DNA of 64,000 nt, taken from assembly GCF_021432385.1 (NCBI RefSeq), contig NZ_JAEACT010000002.1:1383501-1447500 (forward strand). Reading direction: 5' to 3'. The stretch is from Clostridium hydrogenum (lineage in GTDB: Bacteria; Bacillota; Clostridia; Clostridiales; Clostridiaceae). Of this stretch, positions 1-7,754 are shown piece by piece. Below the pieces are notes generated by a model, which did not search any database, had not been told where the DNA came from, and saw only the letters and a program-made list of their open reading frames with translations. Positions within the stretch are counted from its first letter, which is position 1. Each line of letters starts with the position of its first letter. A program made the position numbers and the translations under genes.

Positions 1-291
1 GTTGATGATACTTGTACAAAAGTTTTAAAAGAAAAATATCCTAATGATACTTATACAGTTGATTCGAAGGTTCAAATGGACAAAGAAAAAGGGCTTTTTT
101 CCATAACTTCAATTAATGTTGGTGTAAAGGAAAACGGGGTTGAAAAAATAAAAAAGATACAAATAGGTGAAGATTCTAAAAATGCTAATGCAAATAAAAA
201 TGTTGATGATAGCGTAAGCGTAAAAATAAGGGATTGCATAAGTAACGAAATAAAGATACCTACAGAAAAAATAAATGTGTACAAACTATAA
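1..291 (+). CDS. spoIIIAF: Stage III sporulation protein AF, C-terminal part
   Basis: An open frame enters from the left edge and stops at 291, so only the last 96 codons are present; the N-terminal membrane anchor lies outside the window. What is seen is the soluble C-terminal domain, with repeated Val/Ile-Lys stretches and a polar, Asn/Lys-rich linker around residues 50-70. Identification rests mainly on position: it is followed after 21 bp by spoIIIAG and then spoIIIAH, the fixed end of the eight-gene spoIIIA operon. Known role of the family: part of the SpoIIIA-SpoIIQ channel joining mother cell and forespore after engulfment. The ATG at 76 is internal, since coding continues upstream of it. 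Confidence 0.85.
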   Translation, partial: VDDTCTKVLKEKYPNDTYTVDSKVQMDKEKGLFSITSINVGVKENGVEKIKKIQIGEDSKNANANKNVDDSVSVKIRDCISNEIKIPTEKINVYKL

Positions 292-312
292 ATATTATGG
301 GAAGGGGATATA

Positions 313-912
313 ATGAATTTTAAAAAGCTACTGGATTATTTAAAGAATGAGAAAAATAGAAAAGAGAAATTTTCAAATTTCATTATTGTAGCGCTAATAG
401 CTGTACTTATAATTATTGTTGCAAGCTTTTTTAAAACCACGGACAGTATGACACTACAAAATAATGATACTCAAAAGCAACCGGTGAAAGCGAATAGTAG
501 TGATTCCAGTTCTGGAAATTATGAAACAAGTATGGAAAATAAGCTAAAAGATACACTTGAAAAAATAGATGGTGTTGGTAATGTTGAAGTTATGATGTAT
601 TTTTCAAGCAGTGAGGAACAAGTGCCAGCATTTAATGAAAATAAATCTAATTCAGTAACTGATGAAACAGATACTTCAGGAGGAAAAAGAACTACAACAC
701 AAACTTCAGATGGAAATACAGTTGTAACTTCTAAGGATGGTGATAAAGAATCTCCACTAATTGTAAAAGAATACAAACCTACTATAACTGGGGTATGTGT
801 TGTGGCGGAAGGTGCAAGTAATGACGTAGTTAAGCTTAATATAACTAATGCAGTGGTGGATCTCTTTGGAATAACTTCTGATAAGGTAAATGTGTATCCG
901 ATGAAAAAATAA
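313..912 (+). CDS. spoIIIAG: Stage III sporulation protein AG
   Basis: 199 residues. One membrane segment (about residues 23-40, FIIVALIAVLIIIVASFF) follows a basic N-terminus; the rest is extracytoplasmic. A polar Ser/Asn/Gln linker follows, then the ring-building domain with the usual pattern of an early block (LKDTLEKIDGVGNVEVMMYF), a long Ser/Thr/Asp-rich insertion (about residues 105-145) and a late block with GVCVVAEGASNDVVKLNI. The family forms a ring related to secretion-system proteins in the mother-cell membrane during sporulation. An AAGGGG ribosome site lies just before the ATG. It is 21 bp after spoIIIAF and 80 bp before spoIIIAH. Confidence 0.93.
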   Translation: MNFKKLLDYLKNEKNRKEKFSNFIIVALIAVLIIIVASFFKTTDSMTLQNNDTQKQPVKANSSDSSSGNYETSMENKLKDTLEKIDGVGNVEVMMYFSSSEEQVPAFNENKSNSVTDETDTSGGKRTTTQTSDGNTVVTSKDGDKESPLIVKEYKPTITGVCVVAEGASNDVVKLNITNAVVDLFGITSDKVNVYPMKK

Positions 913-992
913 AATAGATTATTATTGTTTGTCATATAAAAATGTGAACAAGCATATAAATTTTTTAGAAGATTAGATGGGGGGATAAGATA

Positions 993-1520
993 ATGAATAA
1001 AAAACAAGCTATTATTATTGTTACACTTTTGGTACTTATAGTATGTGCGGGGGTTTTGGCAACAAAATTTAGAAGTCCGCTTTTTTATGTAAATAACACA
1101 GATTTAGATAATGATAATAAGAGTGCAATATCATTAAATGACAATTCAAGTAAAAGCACAGCAAGTAAATCAGATTTATTTGCTGAAGGAAGATTAGACA
1201 GGGGACAAAAAGACCAAAGAGAAATTGAAACTTTAAAAGGTATAATTGATGATAAAAGCGTGAGCGCTGATAAAAGAAATGAAGCACAGCAAAAACTTAT
1301 GCTTTTAACAGATGATGATTCAAAATGCAATAAAGTTGAAACATTATTAAAAAGCAAGGGCTTTAAAGATGCATTGTGCTCAATTTCAGATAGTAAAGTT
1401 ACAATAACAGTTAAAAATAGCAGTACTAAGTTAACAGATGTTCAGCTTAGAGACATAAAAGAAACAGTTACTAATGTAACTAAAATCAGAAACATAGAAG
1501 TTCTACCAGTTACTCAATAA
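993..1520 (+). CDS. spoIIIAH: Stage III sporulation protein AH
   Basis: 175 residues with an N-terminal membrane anchor (about residues 5-23) and an extracellular C-terminal domain. That domain has the YscJ/FliF-like alpha-beta pattern expected of SpoIIIAH: a helix with regularly spaced acidic residues (EIETLKGIIDDKSVSADKR), then CNKVETLLKSKGFKDALCSI and a final strand NIEVLPVT. In the known system SpoIIIAH crosses the intermembrane space and binds forespore SpoIIQ. A GGGGGAT ribosome site precedes the ATG. It is the last gene of the operon; an R1 repeat follows within about 45 bp. Confidence 0.93.
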   Translation: MNKKQAIIIVTLLVLIVCAGVLATKFRSPLFYVNNTDLDNDNKSAISLNDNSSKSTASKSDLFAEGRLDRGQKDQREIETLKGIIDDKSVSADKRNEAQQKLMLLTDDDSKCNKVETLLKSKGFKDALCSISDSKVTITVKNSSTKLTDVQLRDIKETVTNVTKIRNIEVLPVTQ

Positions 1521-1563
1521 AAACTTACTTATGCGATTTTTGTACAAGTTTAAGGCAAATATT

Positions 1564-1761
1564 CAAAGTACAGAGTACAAAGTACAGTGAAGGATGATTT
1601 TATTTCGCTTTGCTACAGAAAATCTTAAAACTTATTTTTGATTGCTTAATGAATGGCGTCATTACTGTTGTCAGCAAAGATGACAACAGTTAAGTTTAAG
1701 ATTTACCTGATGTAAGGAAAGGCAAATCATCCTTCTTTGTACTTTATACTCTGTACTTTGA
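1564..1761. repeat. R1 repeat, copy a (GTACA-type ends)
   Basis: An element of about 200 bp between spoIIIAH and the Asp23 gene. The left end is a run of 7-nt units (CAAAGTA, CAGAGTA, CAAAGTA) followed by CAGTGAAGGATGATTT; the right end is close to its inverted complement (AAATCATCCTTC, then TTTGTACTTT and CTCTGTACTTTG). Inner parts form smaller hairpins, for example ACTGTTGTCA with TGACAACAGT. No open frame is seen. The same architecture recurs at five other places in this window. Confidence 0.85.
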
Positions 1762-1842
1762 TTTAGTTGGTTCGCATTTTTTAGTTTTAGTATCAACTAA
1801 TTATTACGGCTGCAATTTTTTTTACTATTAAAAAAAAGCAGT

Positions 1843-1871
1843 TTGTAAAAAAAATAGTAATTTGATATAAT
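1843..1871 (+). promoter_or_regulatory. Sigma-A-type promoter of the Asp23-family gene
   Basis: TTGTAA at 1843-1848 and TATAAT at 1866-1871 are separated by 17 bp. The start codon is 62 bp after the -10 box. This gives the Asp23 gene its own vegetative promoter, separate from the sporulation operon upstream. Confidence 0.7.
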
Positions 1872-1932
1872 ACACTTAGATTAAAGTAAGGCGTTATAAT
1901 AAAAACATTAAAGCCTAAGGGGGTAACAAGTA

Positions 1933-2325
1933 ATGGAAGATGAATCAAAGGATTTAGATATGGGTATAATTAAGATATCAGATGAAGTAGTAGGAGTAAT
2001 TGCTGGTTTAGCAGCGTCTGAAATAAAAGGTGTAGTTGGAATGAGTTCAGGCATTGCAGGCGGAATAACTCAAATACTAAGTGGCAAAAAGAATTTTACT
2101 AAAGGTGTAAAGATTAATATTGAAGAAGAGAGTGCTTCAATAGAACTATATGTTGTAATCGAGTATGGATTAAAAATACCTGAGGTTGCAGCTAAAGTTC
2201 AAGAAAATGTTAAGAAAACGGTTGAAAGTTTAACTGGCTTAAAAGTTTCAGCAGTAAATGTTTTTATTCAGAATGTTTCAATTGTAAAAGAACATGAAGA
2301 AGTTTCAGAAGAAAGTGAAAAGTAG
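1933..2325 (+). CDS. Asp23/Gls24-family envelope stress protein (YqhY-like)
   Basis: 130 residues of the Asp23 (DUF322) family. The typical start GIIKISDEVVGVIAGLAASEIKGV is followed by a Gly-rich turn and by the closing VSAVNVFIQNVSI strand. In Bacillus the equivalent gene yqhY sits near nusB and is linked to acetyl-CoA carboxylase control; others in the family are abundant cytoplasmic proteins near the membrane. Here the gene lies between spoIIIAH and nusB, as in other clostridia. An AAGGGGGTAAC ribosome site, its own promoter and a strong terminator show that it is a single-gene unit. The exact role in clostridia is not known. Confidence 0.88.
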   Translation: MEDESKDLDMGIIKISDEVVGVIAGLAASEIKGVVGMSSGIAGGITQILSGKKNFTKGVKINIEEESASIELYVVIEYGLKIPEVAAKVQENVKKTVESLTGLKVSAVNVFIQNVSIVKEHEEVSEESEK

Positions 2326-2327
2326 TG

Positions 2328-2361
2328 CAAAACACCCTCACGAAAATGCGAGGGTGTTTTA
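2328..2361 (+). terminator. Rho-independent terminator after the Asp23 gene
   Basis: Hairpin with stem AAAACACCCTC ... GAGGGTGTTTT and a short loop, just after the stop codon. The stem is flanked by A and T runs and could also act on the other strand. Confidence 0.88.
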
Positions 2362-2407
2362 CTTGTGGGAGTTCAAAAATATAACTATATACAAATATTC
2401 TTCCTTA

Positions 2408-2566
2408 AGGCATCTTAAAGAAAATAACAAGTCCAACTTTCGGTTATTTTCGCGCAATACTTTGTCACTATAACACGCTAAGACAACCAGTATTAACGAG
2501 TTACAGTTTATTGTATTACACAAAACCATCTCTCAATTTGGAATTATTATTTTTTTTAAGATGCCT
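2408..2566. mobile_element. MITE-like element M, copy A (159 bp)
   Basis: Non-coding 159-bp element with imperfect terminal inverted repeats: AGGCATCTTAAA at the left and TTTAAGATGCCT at the right, continued inwards by AATAACAAGTCCAA against TTGGAATTATTATT. A second copy of the same length lies at 26011-26169 and differs at only about nine positions by direct comparison. No open frame. It sits between the Asp23-gene terminator and nusB. The target duplication could not be settled from two copies. Confidence 0.85.
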
Positions 2567-2666
2567 AAATTAAAAAAACTATGGAAGTTTAACACAATAT
2601 ATAGTAATATAATCTTTGGATTTATATAAGGATGTAGTTTAACTATATACTAGGAGGAAGTTATTT

Positions 2667-3071
2667 ATGAATAGAAGAAAAAGTAGAGAATTGGCCATGA
2701 AATTATTATTTGAGATTTCAATTAATAAAAATAATTATGAAGAAGTTATAGAAAATTATAAAGAGGAAAATAAAGATGAAGATATAGATTTTGAATATGT
2801 GGAAAGAATCTTAAAGGGAGTAATAGAAAAAGAAAATAGTTTAGATGAGAAAATTAAAGAAAATTCTAAAAACTGGAAAATAGAACGTATATCTAAAACA
2901 AATTTAAGCATACTTAGATTAGCATTTTATGAAATATTATATGAAGCAGATATACCAGTAAAAGTGTCTGCAAATGAAGCTGTAGAACTTGCCAAAAGTT
3001 ATTCAGAAGAAAAATCTTGGTCTTTTGTAAATGGGGTACTTGGAAGTTTGATAAAAAGTATCGAAGAATAA
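2667..3071 (+). CDS. nusB: Transcription antitermination factor NusB
   Basis: 134 residues, the usual length. The sequence opens with [15 protein letters not shown] and has the helical core ending [17 protein letters not shown], then [18 protein letters not shown] and the C-terminal FVNGVLGSL, all NusB signatures. NusB binds boxA RNA together with ribosomal protein S10 and supports rRNA antitermination. AGGAGG lies before the ATG. It is followed after 23 bp by folD and heads nusB-folD-xseA-xseB-ispA, a common Firmicute order. The left flank was invaded by element M. Confidence 0.96.
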   Translation: MNRRKSRELAMKLLFEISINKNNYEEVIENYKEENKDEDIDFEYVERILKGVIEKENSLDEKIKENSKNWKIERISKTNLSILRLAFYEILYEADIPVKVSANEAVELAKSYSEEKSWSFVNGVLGSLIKSIEE

Positions 3072-3094
3072 TAATATAAAGTGGGGTGCAGATT

Positions 3095-3931
3095 ATGGGG
3101 CAGATAATTGATGGGAAATTGCAGGCACAAAAGTATAAAGAGAGAATAATACAATTTATAAACGATAGAATTAAAAATGGGCTTAGAGTTCCTTGCATGG
3201 TAAGTTTAATGGTTGGAAATGATGGCGGTTCTAAATTTTATTTAGATAATCAAAGAAAAGTTTGTGAAAAGCTTGGCATTAAATTTGAAAGTATAACTAT
3301 GAATGAAGAAACTACAGAAAGTGAAATAGTAGAAGTAATTACTAAACTTAATGTAGATAATAATGTAGATGGAATTATGTTGCAATTACCTTTGCCTAAA
3401 CATATTAATGAAAAAAATGTGACTTCATCAATTAATTCAGAAAAGGATATTGATAGCCTTACGTATGAAAATACAGGTAAGTTCTATAGAGGTGAAAAAG
3501 CCTTTGTACCATGTACACCTAAAGGCATAATAGAACTTATAAAAAGTACTGGTATAAATATAAGTGGCAAAAATGCAGTTGTAATTGGAAGAAGCAATAT
3601 TGTTGGTAAGCCTGTTTTCCAGCTTCTCTTAAATGAAAATGCAACAGTTACTGTTTGTCATTCGAAAACTGAAAACCTAGAAGAAGTATGTGCTTCTGCA
3701 GATATATTGGTTTCAGCTATAGGAAAACCACATTTCGTAAATAAAAACTTTGTTAAAAAAGGTGCTATTGTTATTGATGTTGGAACCACTGTTGTTGATG
3801 GAAAGCTTAAAGGTGATGTTGATTTTAATGATGTAATAGATAAAGCAGCATTTGTCACTCCTGTACCAGGTGGTGTTGGTTCAATGACTACAACTATGCT
3901 TGCTTTAAATGTTTGTGAGGCGCTTAAATAA
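3095..3931 (+). CDS. folD: Bifunctional methylenetetrahydrofolate dehydrogenase/cyclohydrolase
   Basis: 278 residues from the ATG at 3095. A GTG at 3086 is also in frame, but GGGGTG at 3083-3088 is properly spaced only for the ATG. FolD interconverts methylene-, methenyl- and formyl-tetrahydrofolate. Seen: active-site pattern SLMVGNDGGSKFYLDNQRK (Lys conserved), the LQLPLPKHI motif, the DIDSLT block, and NADP-binding VVIGRSNIVGKP followed by TPVPGGVGSMTTTML at the C-terminus. The stop codon is directly followed by the xseA start, which suggests coupled translation. Confidence 0.96.
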   Translation: MGQIIDGKLQAQKYKERIIQFINDRIKNGLRVPCMVSLMVGNDGGSKFYLDNQRKVCEKLGIKFESITMNEETTESEIVEVITKLNVDNNVDGIMLQLPLPKHINEKNVTSSINSEKDIDSLTYENTGKFYRGEKAFVPCTPKGIIELIKSTGINISGKNAVVIGRSNIVGKPVFQLLLNENATVTVCHSKTENLEEVCASADILVSAIGKPHFVNKNFVKKGAIVIDVGTTVVDGKLKGDVDFNDVIDKAAFVTPVPGGVGSMTTTMLALNVCEALK

Positions 3932-5155
3932 ATGTATATTAAGACTTTAACCGTTTCAGAATTAAATAATTATATTAAAAAGGTCATTGACAGTGATTTT
4001 ATTTTGGGTAACGCATACATAAAAGGAGAAATATCAAATTTTAAGCTTCATAGCAGTGGTCATATATATTTTTCACTTAAAGATGATGGTGGAAAAATAA
4101 ATTGCATAATGTTTCGAAGTGATGCTGAAAACTTAAAATTTATGCCAGAGAATGGTATGAAGGTTAATGTTAAGGGAAGAGTGTCTGTTTATATTAAGGA
4201 TGGAGCTTACCAATTATATTGTAAACAAATAGAGCTTGAAGGCATGGGTGAATTATATATAGCTTTTGAAAACCTTAAAGAAAAACTATTTAAGGAAGGA
4301 CTTTTTAGTGATGTGCATAAAAAAGCTATACCAAAGCATCCAAGAAGAATAGGAGTAATAACCTCTAGAACTGGTGCTGCAATAAGAGATATAATAAATG
4401 TTTCTACAAGAAGAAATAAGAATGTAAATTTACTTATATGCCCTGTTTTAGTTCAAGGTATTAATGCTGCTACGGAATTAGTAGCGGCTGTAGAAAAGTT
4501 AAATAAAATAGATGATGTAGATGTTATAATAATGGCAAGGGGTGGAGGTTCTATAGAAGAACTTTGGGCCTTTAATGATGAAAAACTTGCTTATGCAGTT
4601 TATAGTTCAAATAAACCTATAATATCTGGCGTAGGACATGAAACTGATTTTACAATCGTAGATTTTGTTAGTGATAAGAGAGCACCAACACCATCGGCTG
4701 CTGCAGAAATTGCGGTGCAGGATTTATCACAGTTGAATGATAAATTAGGCAGCATGAAAAAGAATTTTGATAATGAAATTAAATACTATTTTGAAAATAG
4801 GCATAATGAATTAAGTATCAAAAGAAAATTAATTGAAAAGTATAGTCCAGAGGCTTTTATAGCAAATGGATATTCTAATATAGATAAGTTATATAATTTG
4901 CTACTTATAAAAACTAAAAATAAAATTGAAATTGAAAAACAGAAATTAACAAAATGCCAGTCTGTTTTAAAAGCAAATAATCCTCATAATATTTTAAATA
5001 AAGGTTATTCAATAATTGAAAATAATCTTGGAAAATGCATTGACAGTATTGATGAACTTAAAGAAGATAGTGAAGTTAGAATTATAATGAAAGACGGCAG
5101 AGTAGAAACGTCTATAGGGAAAATAACACGAAGTACAACTGACAGATTACAGTGA
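3932..5155 (+). CDS. xseA: Exodeoxyribonuclease VII large subunit
   Basis: 407 residues. An N-terminal OB-fold (about 1-100, with GEISNFKLHSSGHIYFSLKD) precedes the catalytic domain with GVITSRTGAAIRDI, the MARGGGSIEELWAFNDE motif and SGVGHETDFTIVDFVSDKRAPTPSAAAE. A helical C-terminal part follows. With XseB it forms exonuclease VII, which degrades single-stranded DNA from both ends. The ATG abuts the folD stop. The last seven codons (STTDRLQ) and the stop fall in the left end of an R1 repeat, so the natural C-terminus appears to have been replaced or extended by repeat sequence. Confidence 0.95.
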   Translation: MYIKTLTVSELNNYIKKVIDSDFILGNAYIKGEISNFKLHSSGHIYFSLKDDGGKINCIMFRSDAENLKFMPENGMKVNVKGRVSVYIKDGAYQLYCKQIELEGMGELYIAFENLKEKLFKEGLFSDVHKKAIPKHPRRIGVITSRTGAAIRDIINVSTRRNKNVNLLICPVLVQGINAATELVAAVEKLNKIDDVDVIIMARGGGSIEELWAFNDEKLAYAVYSSNKPIISGVGHETDFTIVDFVSDKRAPTPSAAAEIAVQDLSQLNDKLGSMKKNFDNEIKYYFENRHNELSIKRKLIEKYSPEAFIANGYSNIDKLYNLLLIKTKNKIEIEKQKLTKCQSVLKANNPHNILNKGYSIIENNLGKCIDSIDELKEDSEVRIIMKDGRVETSIGKITRSTTDRLQ

Positions 5156-5315
5156 AGGTGGATTTATTCTACTTGCGCTTTATAAATATTTAAACTTATA
5201 AAAACTTGTCTTTAGTCTAGTGGTTTGGGCGCAGCCCATTAAGTTTTTAAATTTTCTGCGTAAGCATAAAATTAACCTTAACTGTACTCTCTACTCTGTA
5301 CTCTGTACTCTATTA
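5129..5315. repeat. R1 repeat, copy b, overlapping the 3' end of xseA
   Basis: The left end reads AGTACAACTGACAGATTACA then GTGAAGGTGGATTT and lines up with the left end of copy c (AGTACAGATGACAGAGTACA, GTTAAGGTTGATTT). The right end has repeated ACTGTACTCT and CTACTCTGTACTCTGTACTC units. The element therefore begins inside the xseA reading frame and separates xseA from xseB by about 180 bp within the operon. Confidence 0.8.
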
Positions 5316-5333
5316 TAAAGGGAGGTAATTAGT

Positions 5334-5564
5334 TTGGCTTCAAAAAAAGATAGTTATGAAGGTATGATGGAAAAATTAGAAAAGATATTAGCTGATATGG
5401 AAGATGGAAATTTAAGCCTTGAAAAAACCTTAAAGCATTATGAAGAAGGAATGGAACTTTATAATAAATTGTATAAAACATTAAACGAAGCTGAAGGAAA
5501 AATCAAAGTTCTTACAGAAAATGGTGAGAAAGATTTCTTGAAGGAGAGCGATACAAATGAATAA
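5334..5564 (+). CDS. xseB: Exodeoxyribonuclease VII small subunit
   Basis: 76 residues, normal size, with the family core SYEGMMEKLEKILADMEDGNLSLEKTLKHYEEGMELY. It is the helical partner of XseA. The start is a TTG at 5334, chosen because GGAGGT lies 7 bp upstream and no ATG is nearby. Unlike the usual tight xseA-xseB linkage, an R1 repeat separates the two genes here, so equal expression must depend on readthrough or on a promoter inside the repeat. The 3' end overlaps ispA by 8 bp. Confidence 0.94.
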   Translation: MASKKDSYEGMMEKLEKILADMEDGNLSLEKTLKHYEEGMELYNKLYKTLNEAEGKIKVLTENGEKDFLKESDTNE

Positions 5565-6426
5565 TGAGATTTTAAAAAGTGAGGTAGAAGCTTATTTAAA
5601 AACTTATTTTAATAACAGGGAAGGTTATGATAAAAAAATATATGAGGCTATGAGTTATAGCTTAAATATTGGTGGAAAAAGAATTAGACCTTTATTTTTT
5701 ATAAATGCATACAGCATATATAAAGATAATTACAAGGATGTTATAGAAATTGCAGCTGCAATTGAAATGATACATACGTATTCTCTAATTCATGATGATC
5801 TTCCTTGTATGGATAATGATGATTTAAGAAGAGGTAAACCAACTAATCATAAAGTGTTTGGAGAAGCAATTGCACTTTTAGCAGGTGATGGACTTTTAAA
5901 TGAAGCTATGAATTTAATGTTTGAGTATTGCAATAAAAAAGATAACAATGCAATAAAAGCGTGCTATCTGATATCTAAGGCAGCCAGCGCATCTGGAATG
6001 ATAGGCGGTCAAACTGTAGACATATTAAGCTCAGGAAAGAACTTAAGTAGTGATGAACTAAAATTTATGCATAAGAAAAAAACAGGTGAATTGATTAAGG
6101 CGGCAGTATTAAGTGGTGCCGTTTTAGGAGGAGCAAAAGAAGAAGAGGTAAAACTAATTAGTGAATATGGAGACAAAGTAGGATTAGCTTTTCAAATAAA
6201 AGATGATATTTTAGATGTTATTGGTGACTCAAGCATAATGGGTAAAAAAGCTAAAAGTGATATAGAAAATAATAAAACAACTTATGTTACTACATATGGT
6301 ATAGATGTTTGCAAAAAGCTTTGCAGAGATTTAACTGAAGAATGTATTAGTATATTAGACAAGATAAATGGTGATACAGAGGGCTTAAAGAAAATAACTG
6401 AATTTTTGCTTGAAAGAAAAAAGTAA
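5557..6426 (+). CDS. ispA: Polyprenyl (farnesyl/geranyl) diphosphate synthase
   Basis: 289 residues. Both Asp-rich motifs of trans-prenyltransferases are present: HDDLPCMDNDDLRRGKPTNH (first DDxxD region) and FQIKDDILDVIGD (second), with GGKRIRPLF near residue 33 for diphosphate binding and GQTVDI in mid-protein. It condenses IPP with allylic diphosphates to give farnesyl or geranyl diphosphate. It overlaps xseB and is followed by OLE RNA, oapA and dxs, so the two isoprenoid genes bracket the RNA and its protein partner. Confidence 0.95.
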   Translation: MNNEILKSEVEAYLKTYFNNREGYDKKIYEAMSYSLNIGGKRIRPLFFINAYSIYKDNYKDVIEIAAAIEMIHTYSLIHDDLPCMDNDDLRRGKPTNHKVFGEAIALLAGDGLLNEAMNLMFEYCNKKDNNAIKACYLISKAASASGMIGGQTVDILSSGKNLSSDELKFMHKKKTGELIKAAVLSGAVLGGAKEEEVKLISEYGDKVGLAFQIKDDILDVIGDSSIMGKKAKSDIENNKTTYVTTYGIDVCKKLCRDLTEECISILDKINGDTEGLKKITEFLLERKK

Positions 6427-6453
6427 AATTATTATTAAATAACTTTGATGATT

Positions 6454-6482
6454 TTGAATATTTATAATTAATATGATATAAT
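6454..6482 (+). promoter_or_regulatory. Sigma-A-type promoter of OLE RNA
   Basis: TTGAAT at 6454-6459 and TATAAT at 6477-6482 are 17 bp apart, 27 bp after the ispA stop. The predicted start near 6489 falls immediately before the 5' strand of the helix that closes the RNA. Confidence 0.72.
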
Positions 6483-6488
6483 TTTAGT

Positions 6489-7080
6489 TAATATATGTGG
6501 TGCAGTATTCTAGTCAGGTAAGCATTTTTTGAAGGCGGGGCTAAAAATCCGCTAAAGGGCACATCGATGAAGTTTCTGGTGCTGGCCTAGGAATGCCCAG
6601 TCTTGGGCTTGTGCTGGGAGTAAGAGAGCTGGGGCACTCACAATGGCATGTGATTCTGACCCTACTCTTGTGGAGACCAATTCTTGTATATATAGTTAGT
6701 CGCTGTATATACGATTTTGGATTAAACCTGCAATGTGGTGAAAAGCTATGTGCAGTGTAGCCTGCCTTGAGTGGTAGTGGGAGAGGAGATAAAACAGGCT
6801 AAATATTTTAGGCCGAAATATTTAGTTTATTGAACTCTGAAACCTCTGTTGCAAAAGAGGCTATGGAAATGCCTAACTGTTGGGGAAAACCCCTAGGCTG
6901 TTTGTATGAGGCAAAATAGGGATTGCAGTGCGGACTTAGTGGCAATTCAGTCCTAAAATTGGTGACAGTTTAGTTTTGATAGTAAAAGGAAACTGCCTTA
7001 TGGCGACGTAAGGTTATCAAAAGGGAAATCCTACTGAACCTATGCCGCAAGATTTACTTATTTTGTTACCACATATTGTA
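6489..7080 (+). ncRNA. ole: OLE RNA (ornate large extremophilic RNA)
   Basis: About 590 nt without a sustained reading frame, clearly richer in G and C than its surroundings. The ends pair: ATATGTGGT at 6493-6501 with ACCACATAT at 7068-7076. Inner helices include GCCCA/TGGGC (6595-6608), GTATATATAG/CTGTATATAC (6686-6712), TAAATATTT/GAAATATTTA (6800-6823), CCTCT/AGAGG (6843-6860) and CCTTAT/GTAAGG (about 6996-7013). Size, the position between ispA and dxs, and an adjacent oapA are the published hallmarks of OLE, a membrane-associated RNA-protein complex linked in Bacillus halodurans to growth under alcohol, cold and metal stress. The call rests on context and fold; no covariance search was run. 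Confidence 0.9.
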
Positions 7081-7108
7081 AAACGTTAAATTTGAATTTA
7101 TATATATA

Positions 7109-7167
7109 GTGAAACTACGTTTAAGTTAAAAATTGTATACATTAACTTAAGAAACTTAAAGTTTCAC
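7109..7167 (+). repeat. Hairpin between OLE RNA and oapA, possibly a decayed PA palindrome
   Basis: GTGAAACT (7109-7116) pairs with AGTTTCAC (7160-7167) and TTAAGTTAA (7121-7129) with TTAACTTAA (7142-7150). The bases after it, GGTGGTTTATCT (7168-7179), match the right end of the PA palindromes elsewhere in the window. It may be the end of the OLE transcript unit, a processing hairpin, or a worn repeat insertion just before the oapA ribosome site. Confidence 0.5.
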
Positions 7168-7199
7168 GGTGGTTTATCTCTATATGTGGAGGAATGGGT

Positions 7200-7754
7200 G
7201 TGGCAAAAAATAAAAATAAGAGAGATGCTAGAGATAGAAATAAATGGCTATTTAAAATTTTTTTATGGTCAATTAGTATAAGTAGCAGTATTTCTCTTTT
7301 AACGGATTCGCTACTAAATAGAGTTAATACATTAGTAGCTTTTATTTTGCTAATTTTTATAATTTGTATTGGAATAACATTTGATATAATTGGAATTGCT
7401 GTCACAGCGGCAAATGAAACACCTTTTCATGCTATGGCGGCTAAAAAAATTCATGGTGCAAAAGTGGCAATTAGAATGATTAGAAATGCAGATAAAGTTT
7501 CAAGTTTTTGTAATGATGTTGTTGGGGATATATGTGGGATTGTAAGTGGTTCAATGGGAGCTATTATTACAACGAAAATAATTTTGAATTTAAAAAATAC
7601 ACCAACTGCGATTATAAGTGTTGTTGTTGGAGCTGTTATAGCCTCGGCTACAATATGTGGAAAATCCATGGGAAAAACTTATGCTATGAATAATAGCAAT
7701 TTAATAGTTTCCAAGGTATCAAAATTAGTTTGTTTGGTGGCAAAGGATAGATGA
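7200..7754 (+). CDS. oapA: OLE-associated membrane protein OapA
   Basis: 184 residues from GTG 7200. An ATG at 7194 is in frame but touches GGAGGA (7188-7193) with no spacer, while the GTG is 6 bp away. The N-terminus is very basic ([15 protein letters not shown]), then come about three or four hydrophobic segments (residues 16-33, 42-70, 108-130, 138-158). A DVVGD motif near residue 99 fits the Dx3D motif reported for OapA. OapA binds OLE RNA and anchors it at the membrane; it resembles the DUF21/CNNM ion-transporter group. Its stop overlaps the dxs start (ATGA), so translation is probably coupled. Confidence 0.88.
   Translation: MAKNKNKRDARDRNKWLFKIFLWSISISSSISLLTDSLLNRVNTLVAFILLIFIICIGITFDIIGIAVTAANETPFHAMAAKKIHGAKVAIRMIRNADKVSSFCNDVVGDICGIVSGSMGAIITTKIILNLKNTPTAIISVVVGAVIASATICGKSMGKTYAMNNSNLIVSKVSKLVCLVAKDR

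Noticed and set aside
519..1007. Minus-strand frame opposite spoIIIAG
   Set aside because: Shadow of spoIIIAG with no ribosome site or similarity to known proteins.
6489..7080. RNase P RNA, tmRNA or a long riboswitch
   Set aside because: None of the conserved RNase P words or the tmRNA tag region is seen, and the size and ispA/dxs context fit OLE better.
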